Under the pieces are notes generated by a model. It was given only the letters and a program-made list of their open reading frames with translations, was not told the DNA's origin and made no database searches. The translations under genes were made by a program, and so were the position numbers. Below, piece by piece: positions 18,201 to 25,489 of a stretch of DNA of 64,000 nt. Numbering within the stretch: the stretch's first letter is position 1; each line of letters starts with the position of its first letter. This DNA comes from Capillimicrobium parvum (lineage in GTDB: Bacteria > Actinomycetota > Thermoleophilia > Solirubrobacterales > Solirubrobacteraceae): positions 5,084,001 to 5,148,000 of the forward strand of contig NZ_CP087164.1 in assembly GCF_021172045.1 (NCBI RefSeq), given 5' to 3'.

Positions 18201-19228
18201 TTGAACTTCGTCAGCGGATAGACCCAGTCGGTGCCGCTGCTCGGCCCCACCTCATCGGCGGCCGTCGGCGTGTTGTCCGCACCGAAGTCCGAGTAGGCGT
18301 GGGTGTTGTTGCCCTGCAGGATCGTGAAGCCGCTGGACCGGTTCAGCCACGTCGCGTCCGCGTTCAGATCGACGGTGTGCGCCGTCCCGCCCGCCGCGGC
18401 GCCCGGATGGTTGTCGAAGACGCTCGCGTTGGAGACGAAGTCCGTCAGCGAGTGGCGCGCCAGCACCTCGCCGCTCGCCGCATCCACGACGACCTCGTAC
18501 ATGTACGAGCTCTTGTCGGTGACGAGCACCTTCCAGGCCAGTTGCGTCGCCTTGCCGCTGTTGAACAGCACGAGGCTCGCGCGGTCGCCGCTGGAGAACT
18601 CGGTCGCCCGGTCCGGGCCCGACGGACCGCTCGAGCTCGGCGACAGCGACGCGGCGCCGCCCACGTCGCGCCCCGCGACGCCCAGCGCCTCGCCCGCGCT
18701 GACCGAGGGCGTCGTCGTGTCCGCCTTCAGGTCGCCGACCGCGGCGCCGGAGACGTTGATGAGCTGTCCGTCCTTGGCGACGTTCGTGTAGAGGTCGTTG
18801 TCGTAGGCCGGGATGCCGCCGGACGTCTGGACGTACGCCGTGTGCGTCACGCCATCGTCGGACGTGTACTGGCTGGTGAGCTTCAGCGAGTCGAGGTCGC
18901 CGGCGTCGAGCCCGAACACCCCGGGATGCCCGGCGACGTAGTCGAGCCCGATGCGCGCCGGGTCGGCGCCGCTCGGGTCCGTCAGGAACCCGTCCGTGCG
19001 CCCGACGAAGCGCGCGCCGCCGGTCTGCGGATCGCTCGAGACGACCGCCTGCTCGCCGAGCGAGTCGGCCAGCGAGGCACGGGCCTCCTTGACGGCACCC
19101 GGCACCGACGCGTCGCGCGAGTCGACGTCCGGCAGCGGCCCGCCGCCCGCGGGCGCGGTCACGGCGAATGCTCCGGACGGCAGCGCCAACATCACAGCCA
19201 GCCCGATCAACAACCCAACCCGCTTCAT
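15221..19228 (-). CDS. Secreted M36 (fungalysin-type) metalloprotease with P-domain and four FN3-like repeats
   Basis: 1335 residues. A signal peptide (MKRVGLLIGLAVMLALPSGA) is followed by an FTP/PepSY-like propeptide and the M36 catalytic domain: zinc motif HEYTH at about 468 and the downstream glutamate in AMGEGWSDWYALDF. Around residues 800-940 lies a proprotein-convertase P-domain (NVTHTFDGDLKMTLKNPGG, WTLNVADLASLDTGTLTSW). The last about 392 residues are four FN3-like repeats, probably for cell-surface or substrate attachment. No sortase motif or C-terminal anchor is seen, so the enzyme is presumably released. GGGAGGA precedes the ATG. Family role: extracellular protein degradation for nutrition; the gene stands alone. 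Confidence 0.9.
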   Translation of the reverse strand: MKRVGLLIGLAVMLALPSGAFAVTAPAGGGPLPDVDSRDASVPGAVKEARASLADSLGEQAVVSSDPQTGGARFVGRTDGFLTDPSGADPARIGLDYVAGHPGVFGLDAGDLDSLKLTSQYTSDDGVTHTAYVQTSGGIPAYDNDLYTNVAKDGQLINVSGAAVGDLKADTTTPSVSAGEALGVAGRDVGGAASLSPSSSGPSGPDRATEFSSGDRASLVLFNSGKATQLAWKVLVTDKSSYMYEVVVDAASGEVLARHSLTDFVSNASVFDNHPGAAAGGTAHTVDLNADATWLNRSSGFTILQGNNTHAYSDFGADNTPTAADEVGPSSGTDWVYPLTKFNVAGQACPLLGGIPACTWDSNSLSTRTTNRAQATTQLFYYVNTFHDHLKAAPIGFTHAARNFEFTDADGGGPGLGGDPVNAESDDAAGFNNANFGTPPDGSPPRMQMFLFTDPSLNGSDSAEIVYHEYTHGLSNRTVGTGAGISANQPSAMGEGWSDWYALDFLVAQGLVSDTNANGELKIGEYVVDGGIRREPLDCPVGSTGPACPGTAGSGPGGYTLGDMGHVGPGFEVHDDGEIWAQTLWDLRKALGSSVAEGLVTSGMRLSPNNPSFLDARNGIIQADQATGGTHYQQIWQVFANRGMGFSAATASANATTATEAFDVPALLKHESMTLTDPAPGGDGDGAAEPGETVRIVETVRNVNPFAVSNAAGVLSTSSSGVTVPQNSSTWPTVGANGGTQASASAFQVTIPASFTCGNSVALNVAVTTSQGNVTIPLSVPTGVAGSPQTVTVNPGVAIPDNNAAGVNSTLSFPNVGPVSDVNAKVNVTHTFDGDLKMTLKNPGGTVVTLVNGRGSSGDNFTNTVFDDEAATAISAGTAPFTGSFRPEAPLSAFDGAASAGTWTLNVADLASLDTGTLTSWALTMPGARTCSTPPPPGGAAPTVVTGAAGSISSNGATLNGTVDPNQLDTTWRFQYGKTTSYGSNTPALSAGTGDSPVAKSAAVTGLQPSTVYHYRIIGQNSKGTSVGVDKTFTTKAALPTVVTNPASSITFNGAKLNGTVNPNGLATTYRFQYGLTTSYGTSTPSLSAGSGTAAVAENAVLSGLQANKTYHFRIIAISSAGTSVGADRTFTTKLAPPTVLTHPASALLSRGATLNGSVNPNGLATTWRFQYGLTTSYGTSTASLSAGSGTAAVAESAAITGLQPSTVYHYRIIGISSAGTSVGADRTFTTGPPAPIVTTDPASAITATGATLKGTVNANGLATQYRFQYGTTTSYGLKTTLTDGGSGTTGVARSAAVTGLAPNTTYHFRVIATNSVGTSVGADRSFTTPASLRR
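15224..16399 (-). repeat. Four tandem FN3-like repeat units in the protease tail
   Basis: Four consecutive about 97-codon units share the frame NGATLNGTVNPNGL, WRFQYG-TTSYG, L-P-TVYHYRII and SAGTSVGADRTFTT. Units 2 and 3 (counting from the catalytic side) are the most alike, suggesting recent duplication. The repeats cover the last 392 residues. Confidence 0.85.
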
Positions 19229-19536
19229 GTGGTCCTCCCTGCCTGCCGAGCCCGGACGCTCGTGTCCGTAGATCGCCTCCCGGGCTGACCCGACGGGCTC
19301 GGAGCGACGCTACCGCCCACGCGGGCGGCAATGCAACAAACGCGAGAGGGCCGGCCGCGCTTGCGGCCGCCTCTCGTCTTCGGACCCTGGCTTCCGAGGT
19401 TCGCTCAGCAGCCCGCTCGTCCCGCCCGCCACCGGTGAGCCCACCACGGCGGTCAGCGCGCTGATGGAGCGGCTGGCGAGGCGGTCCGCGATCCTCTCCA
19501 TTGGCGTCAGGAGACCGCGGTGGGTACCGTCGATCC
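19229..19536. other. Intergenic region upstream of the protease gene
   Basis: No gene seen. It carries the protease ribosome site next to 19229 and an imperfect GC-rich hairpin at about 19343-19377 (CGAGAGG on one arm, CCTCTCG on the other, loop GCTTGC region), which may be a terminator or a promoter-distal structure. No promoter could be picked with confidence. Confidence 0.4.
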
Positions 19537-19866
19537 ATGCCGCTCTACGCGCTCAACCTCTTCGACCTCGCCGACAACGACGACTACCGCGCCTACTCGC
19601 GCCGGTCGCTCGACGCGGTGCGCAAGTACGGCGGCACGGTCGCCGCGATGGGCGCGCTCGACACCGACGCGACGCCGACGCCCGGCGACACCGCGCCGCG
19701 GCAGGTGATGATCCTCGTCGAGTGGCCGGACCGCGCCGCCTTCGACGGCTTCCTCGCCGACCCTGGCCACGAGGACCTGCACCCGCTGCGCGAGAACGGC
19801 ACGGACAACTACCTGTGGTGGGCGTACGACAAGCTCGAGGACCTGCGCCCGCTGCTCAAGCGCTGA
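19537..19866 (+). CDS. DUF1330-family protein
   Basis: 109 residues from MPLYALNLFDL. The layout (Y-ALNL-D, D-YRAYSRRSLDAVRKYGG, VMILVEWPDRAAFDGFLADP) is that of the DUF1330 dimeric alpha/beta-barrel family, small cytosolic proteins of unknown substrate. An in-frame ATG at 19501 would add 12 residues unlike the family and is not favoured. It is followed after six bases by the DUF488 gene, so the two are probably co-transcribed. Confidence 0.75.
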   Translation: MPLYALNLFDLADNDDYRAYSRRSLDAVRKYGGTVAAMGALDTDATPTPGDTAPRQVMILVEWPDRAAFDGFLADPGHEDLHPLRENGTDNYLWWAYDKLEDLRPLLKR

Positions 19867-19872
19867 TCGCCG

Positions 19873-20310
19873 GTGCCGGCGATCTTCACCATCGGCTACG
19901 AGAAGCTGCTGCCCCAGGAGCTCGTCGCCGAGCTGGAGGCCGCGGGCGTGAAGCGCGTGATCGACGTGCGCTTCCGGCCGCAGTCCCGCCGCGCCGGGAT
20001 GTCGAAGACGCGCCTCGGCGAGCGGCTCGCCGATCACCGGATCGCGTATGAGCACCGGCGCGAGCTCGGCACGCCGGCCGACATCCGCCCGCTCTTTCAC
20101 CAGGGCCGGCTCGCGGAGGCCGCGGCCGCCTACCACGCGCACGTCGAGGCCAACGCGCCGCACGCGCTCGACGCGCTGGCCGCCGAGCTCGACGACGCAG
20201 CGCCCACCGCGCTGCTGTGCCTCGAGGCCGAGCCGGAAGGCTGTCACCGCCGCGTGATCACCCGCGCGCTGCAGCAGCGCCGCGCGGATCTCGCCGTCAT
20301 CGACCTCTGA
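19873..20310 (+). CDS. DUF488-family protein
   Basis: 145 residues from a GTG start. It begins with FTIGYEKLLPQELVAELEAAGVKRVIDVRFRP and contains LCLEAEPEGCHRRVITRAL, the conserved E-x-x-x-x-CHR signature of DUF488. The family is widespread, small and cytosolic, with conserved Cys-His-Arg residues that suggest an enzyme, but no activity is assigned. It follows the DUF1330 gene by six bases. Confidence 0.8.
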   Translation: MPAIFTIGYEKLLPQELVAELEAAGVKRVIDVRFRPQSRRAGMSKTRLGERLADHRIAYEHRRELGTPADIRPLFHQGRLAEAAAAYHAHVEANAPHALDALAAELDDAAPTALLCLEAEPEGCHRRVITRALQQRRADLAVIDL

Positions 20311-20364
20311 GCGGTCCCGCCGGCGCTCCGCCTCAGCCGCTCGCTCACCGGGTAGACCGCATGG

Positions 20365-21909
20365 GTGCCCCGAGCCGAGTTCCTCGTCGCCCTCCTCGTC
20401 GCGGTCGCGTTCCTCGCCCGCCTCGCTGGGCGCCTGAACGTGCCGTATCCCGTGCTGCTGGTGCTCGGCGGCCTCCTCCTGGCCGCCATCCCCGGGTTGC
20501 CGCGGGTGGAGCTCGACCCGGACCTCGTCTTCGTCATCTTCCTGCCGCCGCTGCTGATGCACGCGGCGTTCATGACCTCGCCGCGCGAGCTGCGCCGCGA
20601 GTGGCGCTCGATCGGCCTGCTGGCCGTCGGGCTCGTGCTGCTCACGATGGTCGCGGTCGCCGTGGTCGCCCACGAGGTGACGAACCTGTCCTGGGCGGAG
20701 GCGTTCGTCCTCGGCGCCGTCGTCGGGCCGACCGACCCCGTGGCGGCGACGAGCCTGTTCCGCCGCCTCGGCCTCCCCGACCGGCTCACGACGATCCTCG
20801 AGGGCGAGTCGCTGACGAACGACGGGACCGCGCTCGTCGCCCTGCGCGTGGCGATCGGCGCAACGACCGCCGCCGGCTTCAGCCTGCTCGACGCGACGTG
20901 GCAGTTCTTCGGCGCGGCGATCGGCGGCATCCTCGTCGGCATCGTCGCCGGGGTGATCGTCACGCGGGTGCGCCGCCACATCGACGACCCGCCGGTGGAG
21001 ATCACCCTCTCGCTCTTCACCGCCTACTTCGCCTACCTGCCGGCGGAGGAGATCGGCGCGTCGGGCGTCCTGGCCGCGGTGACCGTCGGGCTCTTCCTCG
21101 CCTGGCAGTCGCCCACCGGCCTGTTCCAGCCGACGAGCCGGCTGCAGGCGATGGCGTTCTGGGACGTCCTCATCTTCCTGCTGAACTCGCTGCTGTTCAT
21201 CCTCGTCGGCCTGCAGCTGCGCCTCGTGCTCGACGAGCTCGGCGACCGGAGCGCCGGCGCGGTCGTGGGGGCGGCGGCCGCCGTCGCCGCGACGGTGATC
21301 CTCACGCGGTTGGGTTGGATGCTGTTCGTCCCACGGCTCACCCTCCTCGCGTCACGCTCGGAGCGCACCCCGTTCGCCGAGCGGTTCCTGCTCGGCTGGA
21401 GCGGCATGCGCGGGGCGGTGTCGATGGCCGCCGCGTTGTCGATCCCGCTCCATGTCGCCGGACGACCGCTCATCATCTTCCTGACCTTCGTGACCATCCT
21501 CGCCACGCTCGTCGGGCAGGGCCTGACGCTGCCCGCGCTCACCCGCCGGCTCGTGGCGCCCCAGCCGAGCGACGACCACGCCGAGGTGCAGGCGCGCGAG
21601 GCGGCGGCGCGAGCCGCGCTCGACGAGCTCGACCGTGCGGCGGGCGAGAACGGGACCCCGGAGGAGGCGGTCGACTACGTGCGCCGCCGCTACGAGCTGC
21701 GGCTGCGCCACCTCGGCGCCGACGAGGACCAGCACACCCTCCCCGCCGTGCGCGCGCTGCAACGCCGCCTCGTCGAGTCCGAACGCCAGACGATCGAGCG
21801 CATGCACGCCGAGGAGCACATCGACCAGGCGACGGTCCGGCGCCTCGAGCGCGAGCTCGACCTCCAGGAGGAGCGTTGGAGCGAACTTGAGGAGTCAAGT
21901 CTCAGTTGA
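20365..21909 (+). CDS. CPA1-family Na+/H+ antiporter
   Basis: 514 residues from GTG. About 12 hydrophobic segments fill residues 1-395; GAVVGPTDPVAA and EGESLTNDGTALV are the conserved CPA1/NhaP motifs carrying the ion-binding Asp pair. The cytosolic C-terminal about 115 residues (AREAAARAALDELDRA, QALQRRLVESERQTIERMHAEEHID) are helical and charged, as in the YjcE/NhaP regulatory tail. Expected role: sodium or potassium for proton exchange at the inner membrane, pH and salt homeostasis. Nothing in the neighbourhood suggests a dedicated regulator. Confidence 0.88.
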   Translation: MPRAEFLVALLVAVAFLARLAGRLNVPYPVLLVLGGLLLAAIPGLPRVELDPDLVFVIFLPPLLMHAAFMTSPRELRREWRSIGLLAVGLVLLTMVAVAVVAHEVTNLSWAEAFVLGAVVGPTDPVAATSLFRRLGLPDRLTTILEGESLTNDGTALVALRVAIGATTAAGFSLLDATWQFFGAAIGGILVGIVAGVIVTRVRRHIDDPPVEITLSLFTAYFAYLPAEEIGASGVLAAVTVGLFLAWQSPTGLFQPTSRLQAMAFWDVLIFLLNSLLFILVGLQLRLVLDELGDRSAGAVVGAAAAVAATVILTRLGWMLFVPRLTLLASRSERTPFAERFLLGWSGMRGAVSMAAALSIPLHVAGRPLIIFLTFVTILATLVGQGLTLPALTRRLVAPQPSDDHAEVQAREAAARAALDELDRAAGENGTPEEAVDYVRRRYELRLRHLGADEDQHTLPAVRALQRRLVESERQTIERMHAEEHIDQATVRRLERELDLQEERWSELEESSLS

Positions 21910-21925
21910 CGGTTGCCCGGCCGCC

Positions 21926-22279
21926 TCAGCTCGCCGTCGCGGCACTCGCGCCGCGGCGGCGCGGCAGGCCGGTCAGCCCGTAGTGGCGGTACAGCAGGGA
22001 GCGGAACGACCCGCGCTGCCAGGCGTCGCGGCCGGTCGCGCGCGGCGCGCTCGTGACGTCGCTGCGCTCGATCGGCATCCACAACCGTGAGTCGCCCGGG
22101 ACGACGTCGCGGACGGGGACCAGCGTGTGCCGGCGCGTGAAGCGTCCCATGGCCACGAGGATCCAGGTGAGGGTCGTCTCGGGGTCGATGAACACCTCCT
22201 CGACGGTGCCGATCCGCACGCCGTGCTGATCGTCGACGCGGTGCCCGATCCATTCTCGATGACGCTGGGAGACAACCAT
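21926..22279 (-). CDS. PRC-barrel-like domain protein
   Basis: 117 residues from MVVSQRHREWIGHRV. The segment GHRVDDQHGVRIGTVEEVFIDPETTLTWILVAMGRF followed by RHTLVPVRDVVPGDSRLWMPIERSDV has the strand order of a PRC-barrel, and the LYRHYGL near the end recurs in actinobacterial stress-linked PRC proteins. It is divergent from the PHP gene (62 bases between starts). Function unknown. Confidence 0.65.
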   Translation of the reverse strand: MVVSQRHREWIGHRVDDQHGVRIGTVEEVFIDPETTLTWILVAMGRFTRRHTLVPVRDVVPGDSRLWMPIERSDVTSAPRATGRDAWQRGSFRSLLYRHYGLTGLPRRRGASAATAS

Positions 22280-22341
22280 GGTGACGGTGCGGATTCCCGC
22301 TCGGGCGCTCCTCTGAACTCGAAGATGTAAGGCTGCGGGGC

Positions 22342-23214
22342 GTGTCATCTCCTACGTTCGACCTCCAGTCGCATTCGACCTTCTCCGATGGCGAGCTGCC
22401 GCCGGCGCACGTCATCGCCTTCGCCGCCGAGGCCGGCGTCGAGCTGCTCGCGCTCTCCGACCACGACACCGTGGAGGGCGTCGACGAGGCGGTGGGCGCC
22501 GCGCGCTCGCACGGGATCGCGCTCGTGCCCGCGGTCGAGATCTCCGCGCCGGACGGCGCGCACCCCGACATCCACGTCCTGGGCTACGGCATCGACCACC
22601 GGGACGAGGCGCTGCTCGAGCGGCTGACGGCATACCGCGCCGACCGCGACGGGCGCGCGGACCGGATGATCGCCAAGCTGCGCGAGCGGGGCTTCGAACT
22701 CGACGAGACCCCGCTCGAGCGCCGGCAGGCGTCGGGCAAGCCGATCGGGCGCCCACACATCGCGACCGCGGTGTTCGAGCATCCGGCCAACCGCGAGCGG
22801 CTCGAGGCCGAGGGCCTGACCGACATGACCCAGACGCTCGTCGCCTACCTCATCGAGGGCGCCCCCGCGTTCGCCGGGCGGACGATCCCGACGGTCGAGG
22901 ACGCCATCGGGGTCATTCACGCCGCCGGCGGCGTGGCGGTGTGGGCGCATCCGTTCTGGGATGTCAAGGACCCGGAGGAAGTGCTCGCCACGATCGACCG
23001 TTACGTGGGCTATGGACTCGACGGCATCGAAGCGTTCTACGTCGCGCACACGGCCGAGCAGACGGCGCTCGTCGCCGACCGCGCGGAGGACCTCGACCTG
23101 CTCACCACCGGCTCGGCCGACTACCACGGCCCCGACCACCGCCACTTCTCGAAGTTCCGCGACTTCGACCTGTGCGGACGCGTGCCGAGGCTCGGGCCCA
23201 TCGATATCCGTTGA
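22342..23214 (+). CDS. PHP-domain phosphoesterase
   Basis: 290 residues from GTG. PHP-superfamily metal motifs are visible: DLQSHSTFSDG at the N-terminus, LSDHDTVEGV at about 36, an H-D-H-like VHAAGGVAVWAHPF in the middle and TTGSADYHGPDH near the end. It resembles the TrpH/YciV (RNase AM, 3',5'-nucleoside bisphosphate phosphatase) branch. The first motif has Gln where most PHP proteins have the first metal-binding His (LHxH becomes LQSH); similar substitutions occur in actinobacterial homologues as far as I recall, so this is not taken as inactivation. Likely role: nucleotide bisphosphate or RNA 5'-end hydrolysis. Confidence 0.8.
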   Translation: MSSPTFDLQSHSTFSDGELPPAHVIAFAAEAGVELLALSDHDTVEGVDEAVGAARSHGIALVPAVEISAPDGAHPDIHVLGYGIDHRDEALLERLTAYRADRDGRADRMIAKLRERGFELDETPLERRQASGKPIGRPHIATAVFEHPANRERLEAEGLTDMTQTLVAYLIEGAPAFAGRTIPTVEDAIGVIHAAGGVAVWAHPFWDVKDPEEVLATIDRYVGYGLDGIEAFYVAHTAEQTALVADRAEDLDLLTTGSADYHGPDHRHFSKFRDFDLCGRVPRLGPIDIR

Positions 23215-23242
23215 CAGGGCGCTGCACTAGCCTCTCCGCGCC

Positions 23243-24058
23243 ATGAGCGCCTTCGAGGCCATCGTCCTCGGCCTCGTCCAGGGCCTGACCGAGTTCCTGC
23301 CGATCTCGTCGAGCGGGCACATCCGCATCGTCTCGGCGTTCTTCGGCTGGGAGGATCCGGGAGCGGCGTTCACCGCGGTGATCCAGCTCGGGACGATGGC
23401 CGCGGTGCTCATCTACTTCCGGCGCGATCTGTGGAAGATCGCGCGCGCGTGGCTGAGCGAGCTGCGCCTGCCGTACGCGAAGCGCAGCCATGAGGCGAAC
23501 CTCGGCTGGTTCATCATTCTCGGCACGATCCCGATCGCGATCATCGGCGTCGCGCTGTCGAGCCAGATCGAGGAGGGCGCCCGCTCGCTGAAGCTGATCG
23601 GCGCCGCCCTGATCCTGTTCTCGCTCGTGATGCTGTGGGCGGACCGGACCGCCACGCGCGAGCGCGACATCGAGACGCTCAACGTGCGCGACGGCATGTT
23701 CATCGGCGTCGCGCAGGCGCTCGCGCTCATCCCGGGGGTGTCGCGGTCGGGCGCGACGATCTCCGCCGGCCTCGTGCGCGGGTTCGACCGTGCGGCGGCC
23801 GCGCGCTACTCCTTCCTGCTGTCGGTCCCCGCCGTGGTGATCAGCGGGCTGTTCGAGCTGCGCCACATCGGCGAGAAGGGCGGCGCCTCGGCGGGCGCGA
23901 CGGCGATCGCCACCATCCTGGCGTTCGTCAGCGGCTACGCGGCGATCGCCTGGCTGCTGAAGTACCTGACGACGCACAACCTGACGATCTTCATCGTCTA
24001 CCGGATCGTGCTCGGCGTGGTCGTGCTGGGCCTGGTGGCGGCCGGCGCCATCAGCTGA
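23243..24058 (+). CDS. uppP: Undecaprenyl-diphosphatase UppP
   Basis: 271 residues, polytopic membrane protein. It carries both family motifs: LTEFLPISSSGH near the N-terminus and PGVSRSGATI at about 160-170, which form the active site of the BacA/UppP family. The enzyme dephosphorylates undecaprenyl pyrophosphate to recycle the lipid carrier for peptidoglycan and surface polymers, and overproduction confers bacitracin resistance. It starts 28 bases after the PHP gene; co-transcription is likely. A hairpin follows the stop. Confidence 0.95.
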   Translation: MSAFEAIVLGLVQGLTEFLPISSSGHIRIVSAFFGWEDPGAAFTAVIQLGTMAAVLIYFRRDLWKIARAWLSELRLPYAKRSHEANLGWFIILGTIPIAIIGVALSSQIEEGARSLKLIGAALILFSLVMLWADRTATRERDIETLNVRDGMFIGVAQALALIPGVSRSGATISAGLVRGFDRAAAARYSFLLSVPAVVISGLFELRHIGEKGGASAGATAIATILAFVSGYAAIAWLLKYLTTHNLTIFIVYRIVLGVVVLGLVAAGAIS

Positions 24059-24061
24059 CGC

Positions 24062-24080
24062 CGGCCGCTTCGAGCGGCCG
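24062..24080. terminator. Hairpin between convergent genes
   Basis: Perfect 8-bp stem with a 3-base loop: CGGCCGCT, TCG, AGCGGCCG. It sits in the 23-base gap between the stops of uppP (+) and the FAD oxidoreductase (-) and can serve both. No T-run follows, which is usual for high-GC actinobacterial terminators. Confidence 0.55.
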
Positions 24081-24081
24081 C

Positions 24082-25434
24082 TCAGACGATGGCGTGGCTG
24101 GTGAGGAAGCGGCGCTGCGGATCCCAGCGCCGACGCGTCCGCACGAGGCGGGCGTAGGCGGCCGCCTCGTGCACGTCGGTGGCCGGGCCGTCCTGGTCGA
24201 CGAAGTTCAGCGTCTGGCGACCGGTGGACCAGGGCCGCAGCGTCTCGACGATCGTGTCGGCGCGAGCCGGGATGGCCTCGGCGAGCTCGGGCGTGGCCGG
24301 CACGCCGACGCCGTAGAACACGAACGCGCCGGGGATCGCGCCCGTGACGCCCGCGCCCGCCGGAGCCTGCGCGACCGCGCCGCCGAGCTGGCGCAGCTCG
24401 GCCATGAGCAGCGGGGAGCCCGAGCCCTCGCCGGTGACCGTGAGGAACGCATCGAGCGCCGCGTCGTCGAGCTCGCCGAGCGTGGACGTGCCCGACAGGC
24501 AGGGCAGCGGCGGCTCCGGGTCGCCGTGCACGCGCAGCGCCGCCGCCGCGGGCATCACGGTCCACGCGTCGATGATCGGTGGCGCGGCCGCGCGCAGCGG
24601 CGCGAGCAGCTCGGCTCCGGTCTGCTGGTCGACGAGCGCGATGCCGTCGACGGCGGCCACCGTCCGCCCGCGCACCGGCTCGGGGACCTCCGGGACCGGC
24701 GGCAGGGCGAGGATGCGGAACGAGGTGGTCACCGCGTCGGGCGCCGTCTCGCACCAGTCGCGCCAGGCACGCAGGACCGCCGGGGCGTCGTGGACGTCGT
24801 AGAACGCGATGCCGGCGTACACGGTCTCGATGGGCTGCAGATCGAGCTCGATCGCGGTGACGACGCCGAAGCCCCCACCGCCGCCGCGCAGCGCCCAGAA
24901 CAGGTCCGGGTCGCGCTCGGCGTCGACGCGGCGCAGCTCGGCCTCGGCGGTGACCAGCTCGATGGCGGTGACGTGGTTGGAGGCGACGCCGTAGCGACGC
25001 GCGTAGAAGCTCAGCCCGCCGCCGAGCAGGTAGCCGACGACGCCGACGTTCGGCGACGAGCCGTGCAGGCACGCCAGCCCGTGCGGCGCGGCGGCCTCGA
25101 CGACGTGCTCCCACAGCGCACCGGCCTTCACGCGGGCGCGGCGGGCGGCGACGTCGATCTCGATGGAGTCGTGCAGCTCGGTGCGCAGCAGCAGCGAGCG
25201 CTCGAGGGACGGGACGGCGACGGCGCGGTGGCCGGTGCCCTGGACGGCGACGGTGAGCTCGTGCTCGGCGGCGTAGGCGACCGCGGCGCGCACCTCCTCG
25301 GCGGTGGTCGCGGTGACGATCGCGGCGGGCCGCTGGTCGGCGGCGAGGTTCCAGCCGCGGCGCTGCTCGTCATAGGTGGCGTCGCCAGGCGTGACGACGG
25401 TGGGCAGGGTCTCGGCGAGGGGGCTCGTGGTCAT
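24082..25434 (-). CDS. BBE-type FAD-linked oxidoreductase
   Basis: 450 residues from MTTSPLAETLP (an ATG at 25476 would extend it by 14 residues). FAD-binding PCMH domain: RPAAIVTATTAEEVRAAV, VAVQGTGHRAV (the usual GGH region, with TGH here), VGVVGYLLGGG and ALRGGGGGFGVVT. The C-terminal motif YARLVRTRRRWDPQRRF belongs to the berberine-bridge-enzyme tail (usually KxxYDPxNxF). The His in GTGHRAV could attach FAD covalently. No signal peptide. Substrate unknown; such proteins oxidise sugars or secondary metabolites. Confidence 0.82.
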   Translation of the reverse strand: MTTSPLAETLPTVVTPGDATYDEQRRGWNLAADQRPAAIVTATTAEEVRAAVAYAAEHELTVAVQGTGHRAVAVPSLERSLLLRTELHDSIEIDVAARRARVKAGALWEHVVEAAAPHGLACLHGSSPNVGVVGYLLGGGLSFYARRYGVASNHVTAIELVTAEAELRRVDAERDPDLFWALRGGGGGFGVVTAIELDLQPIETVYAGIAFYDVHDAPAVLRAWRDWCETAPDAVTTSFRILALPPVPEVPEPVRGRTVAAVDGIALVDQQTGAELLAPLRAAAPPIIDAWTVMPAAAALRVHGDPEPPLPCLSGTSTLGELDDAALDAFLTVTGEGSGSPLLMAELRQLGGAVAQAPAGAGVTGAIPGAFVFYGVGVPATPELAEAIPARADTIVETLRPWSTGRQTLNFVDQDGPATDVHEAAAYARLVRTRRRWDPQRRFLTSHAIV

Positions 25435-25489
25435 GGCGCGCATGCTCTCGGCGGGGAGCGTGCGCGTCCATCCCACATTTGTGGGCGAT

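Noticed and set aside
17219-19288. 689-codon + strand frame inside the M36 protease gene
   Set aside because: It is antisense to a confidently recognised protease; the arginine- and alanine-rich translation is typical of a GC-rich shadow frame.
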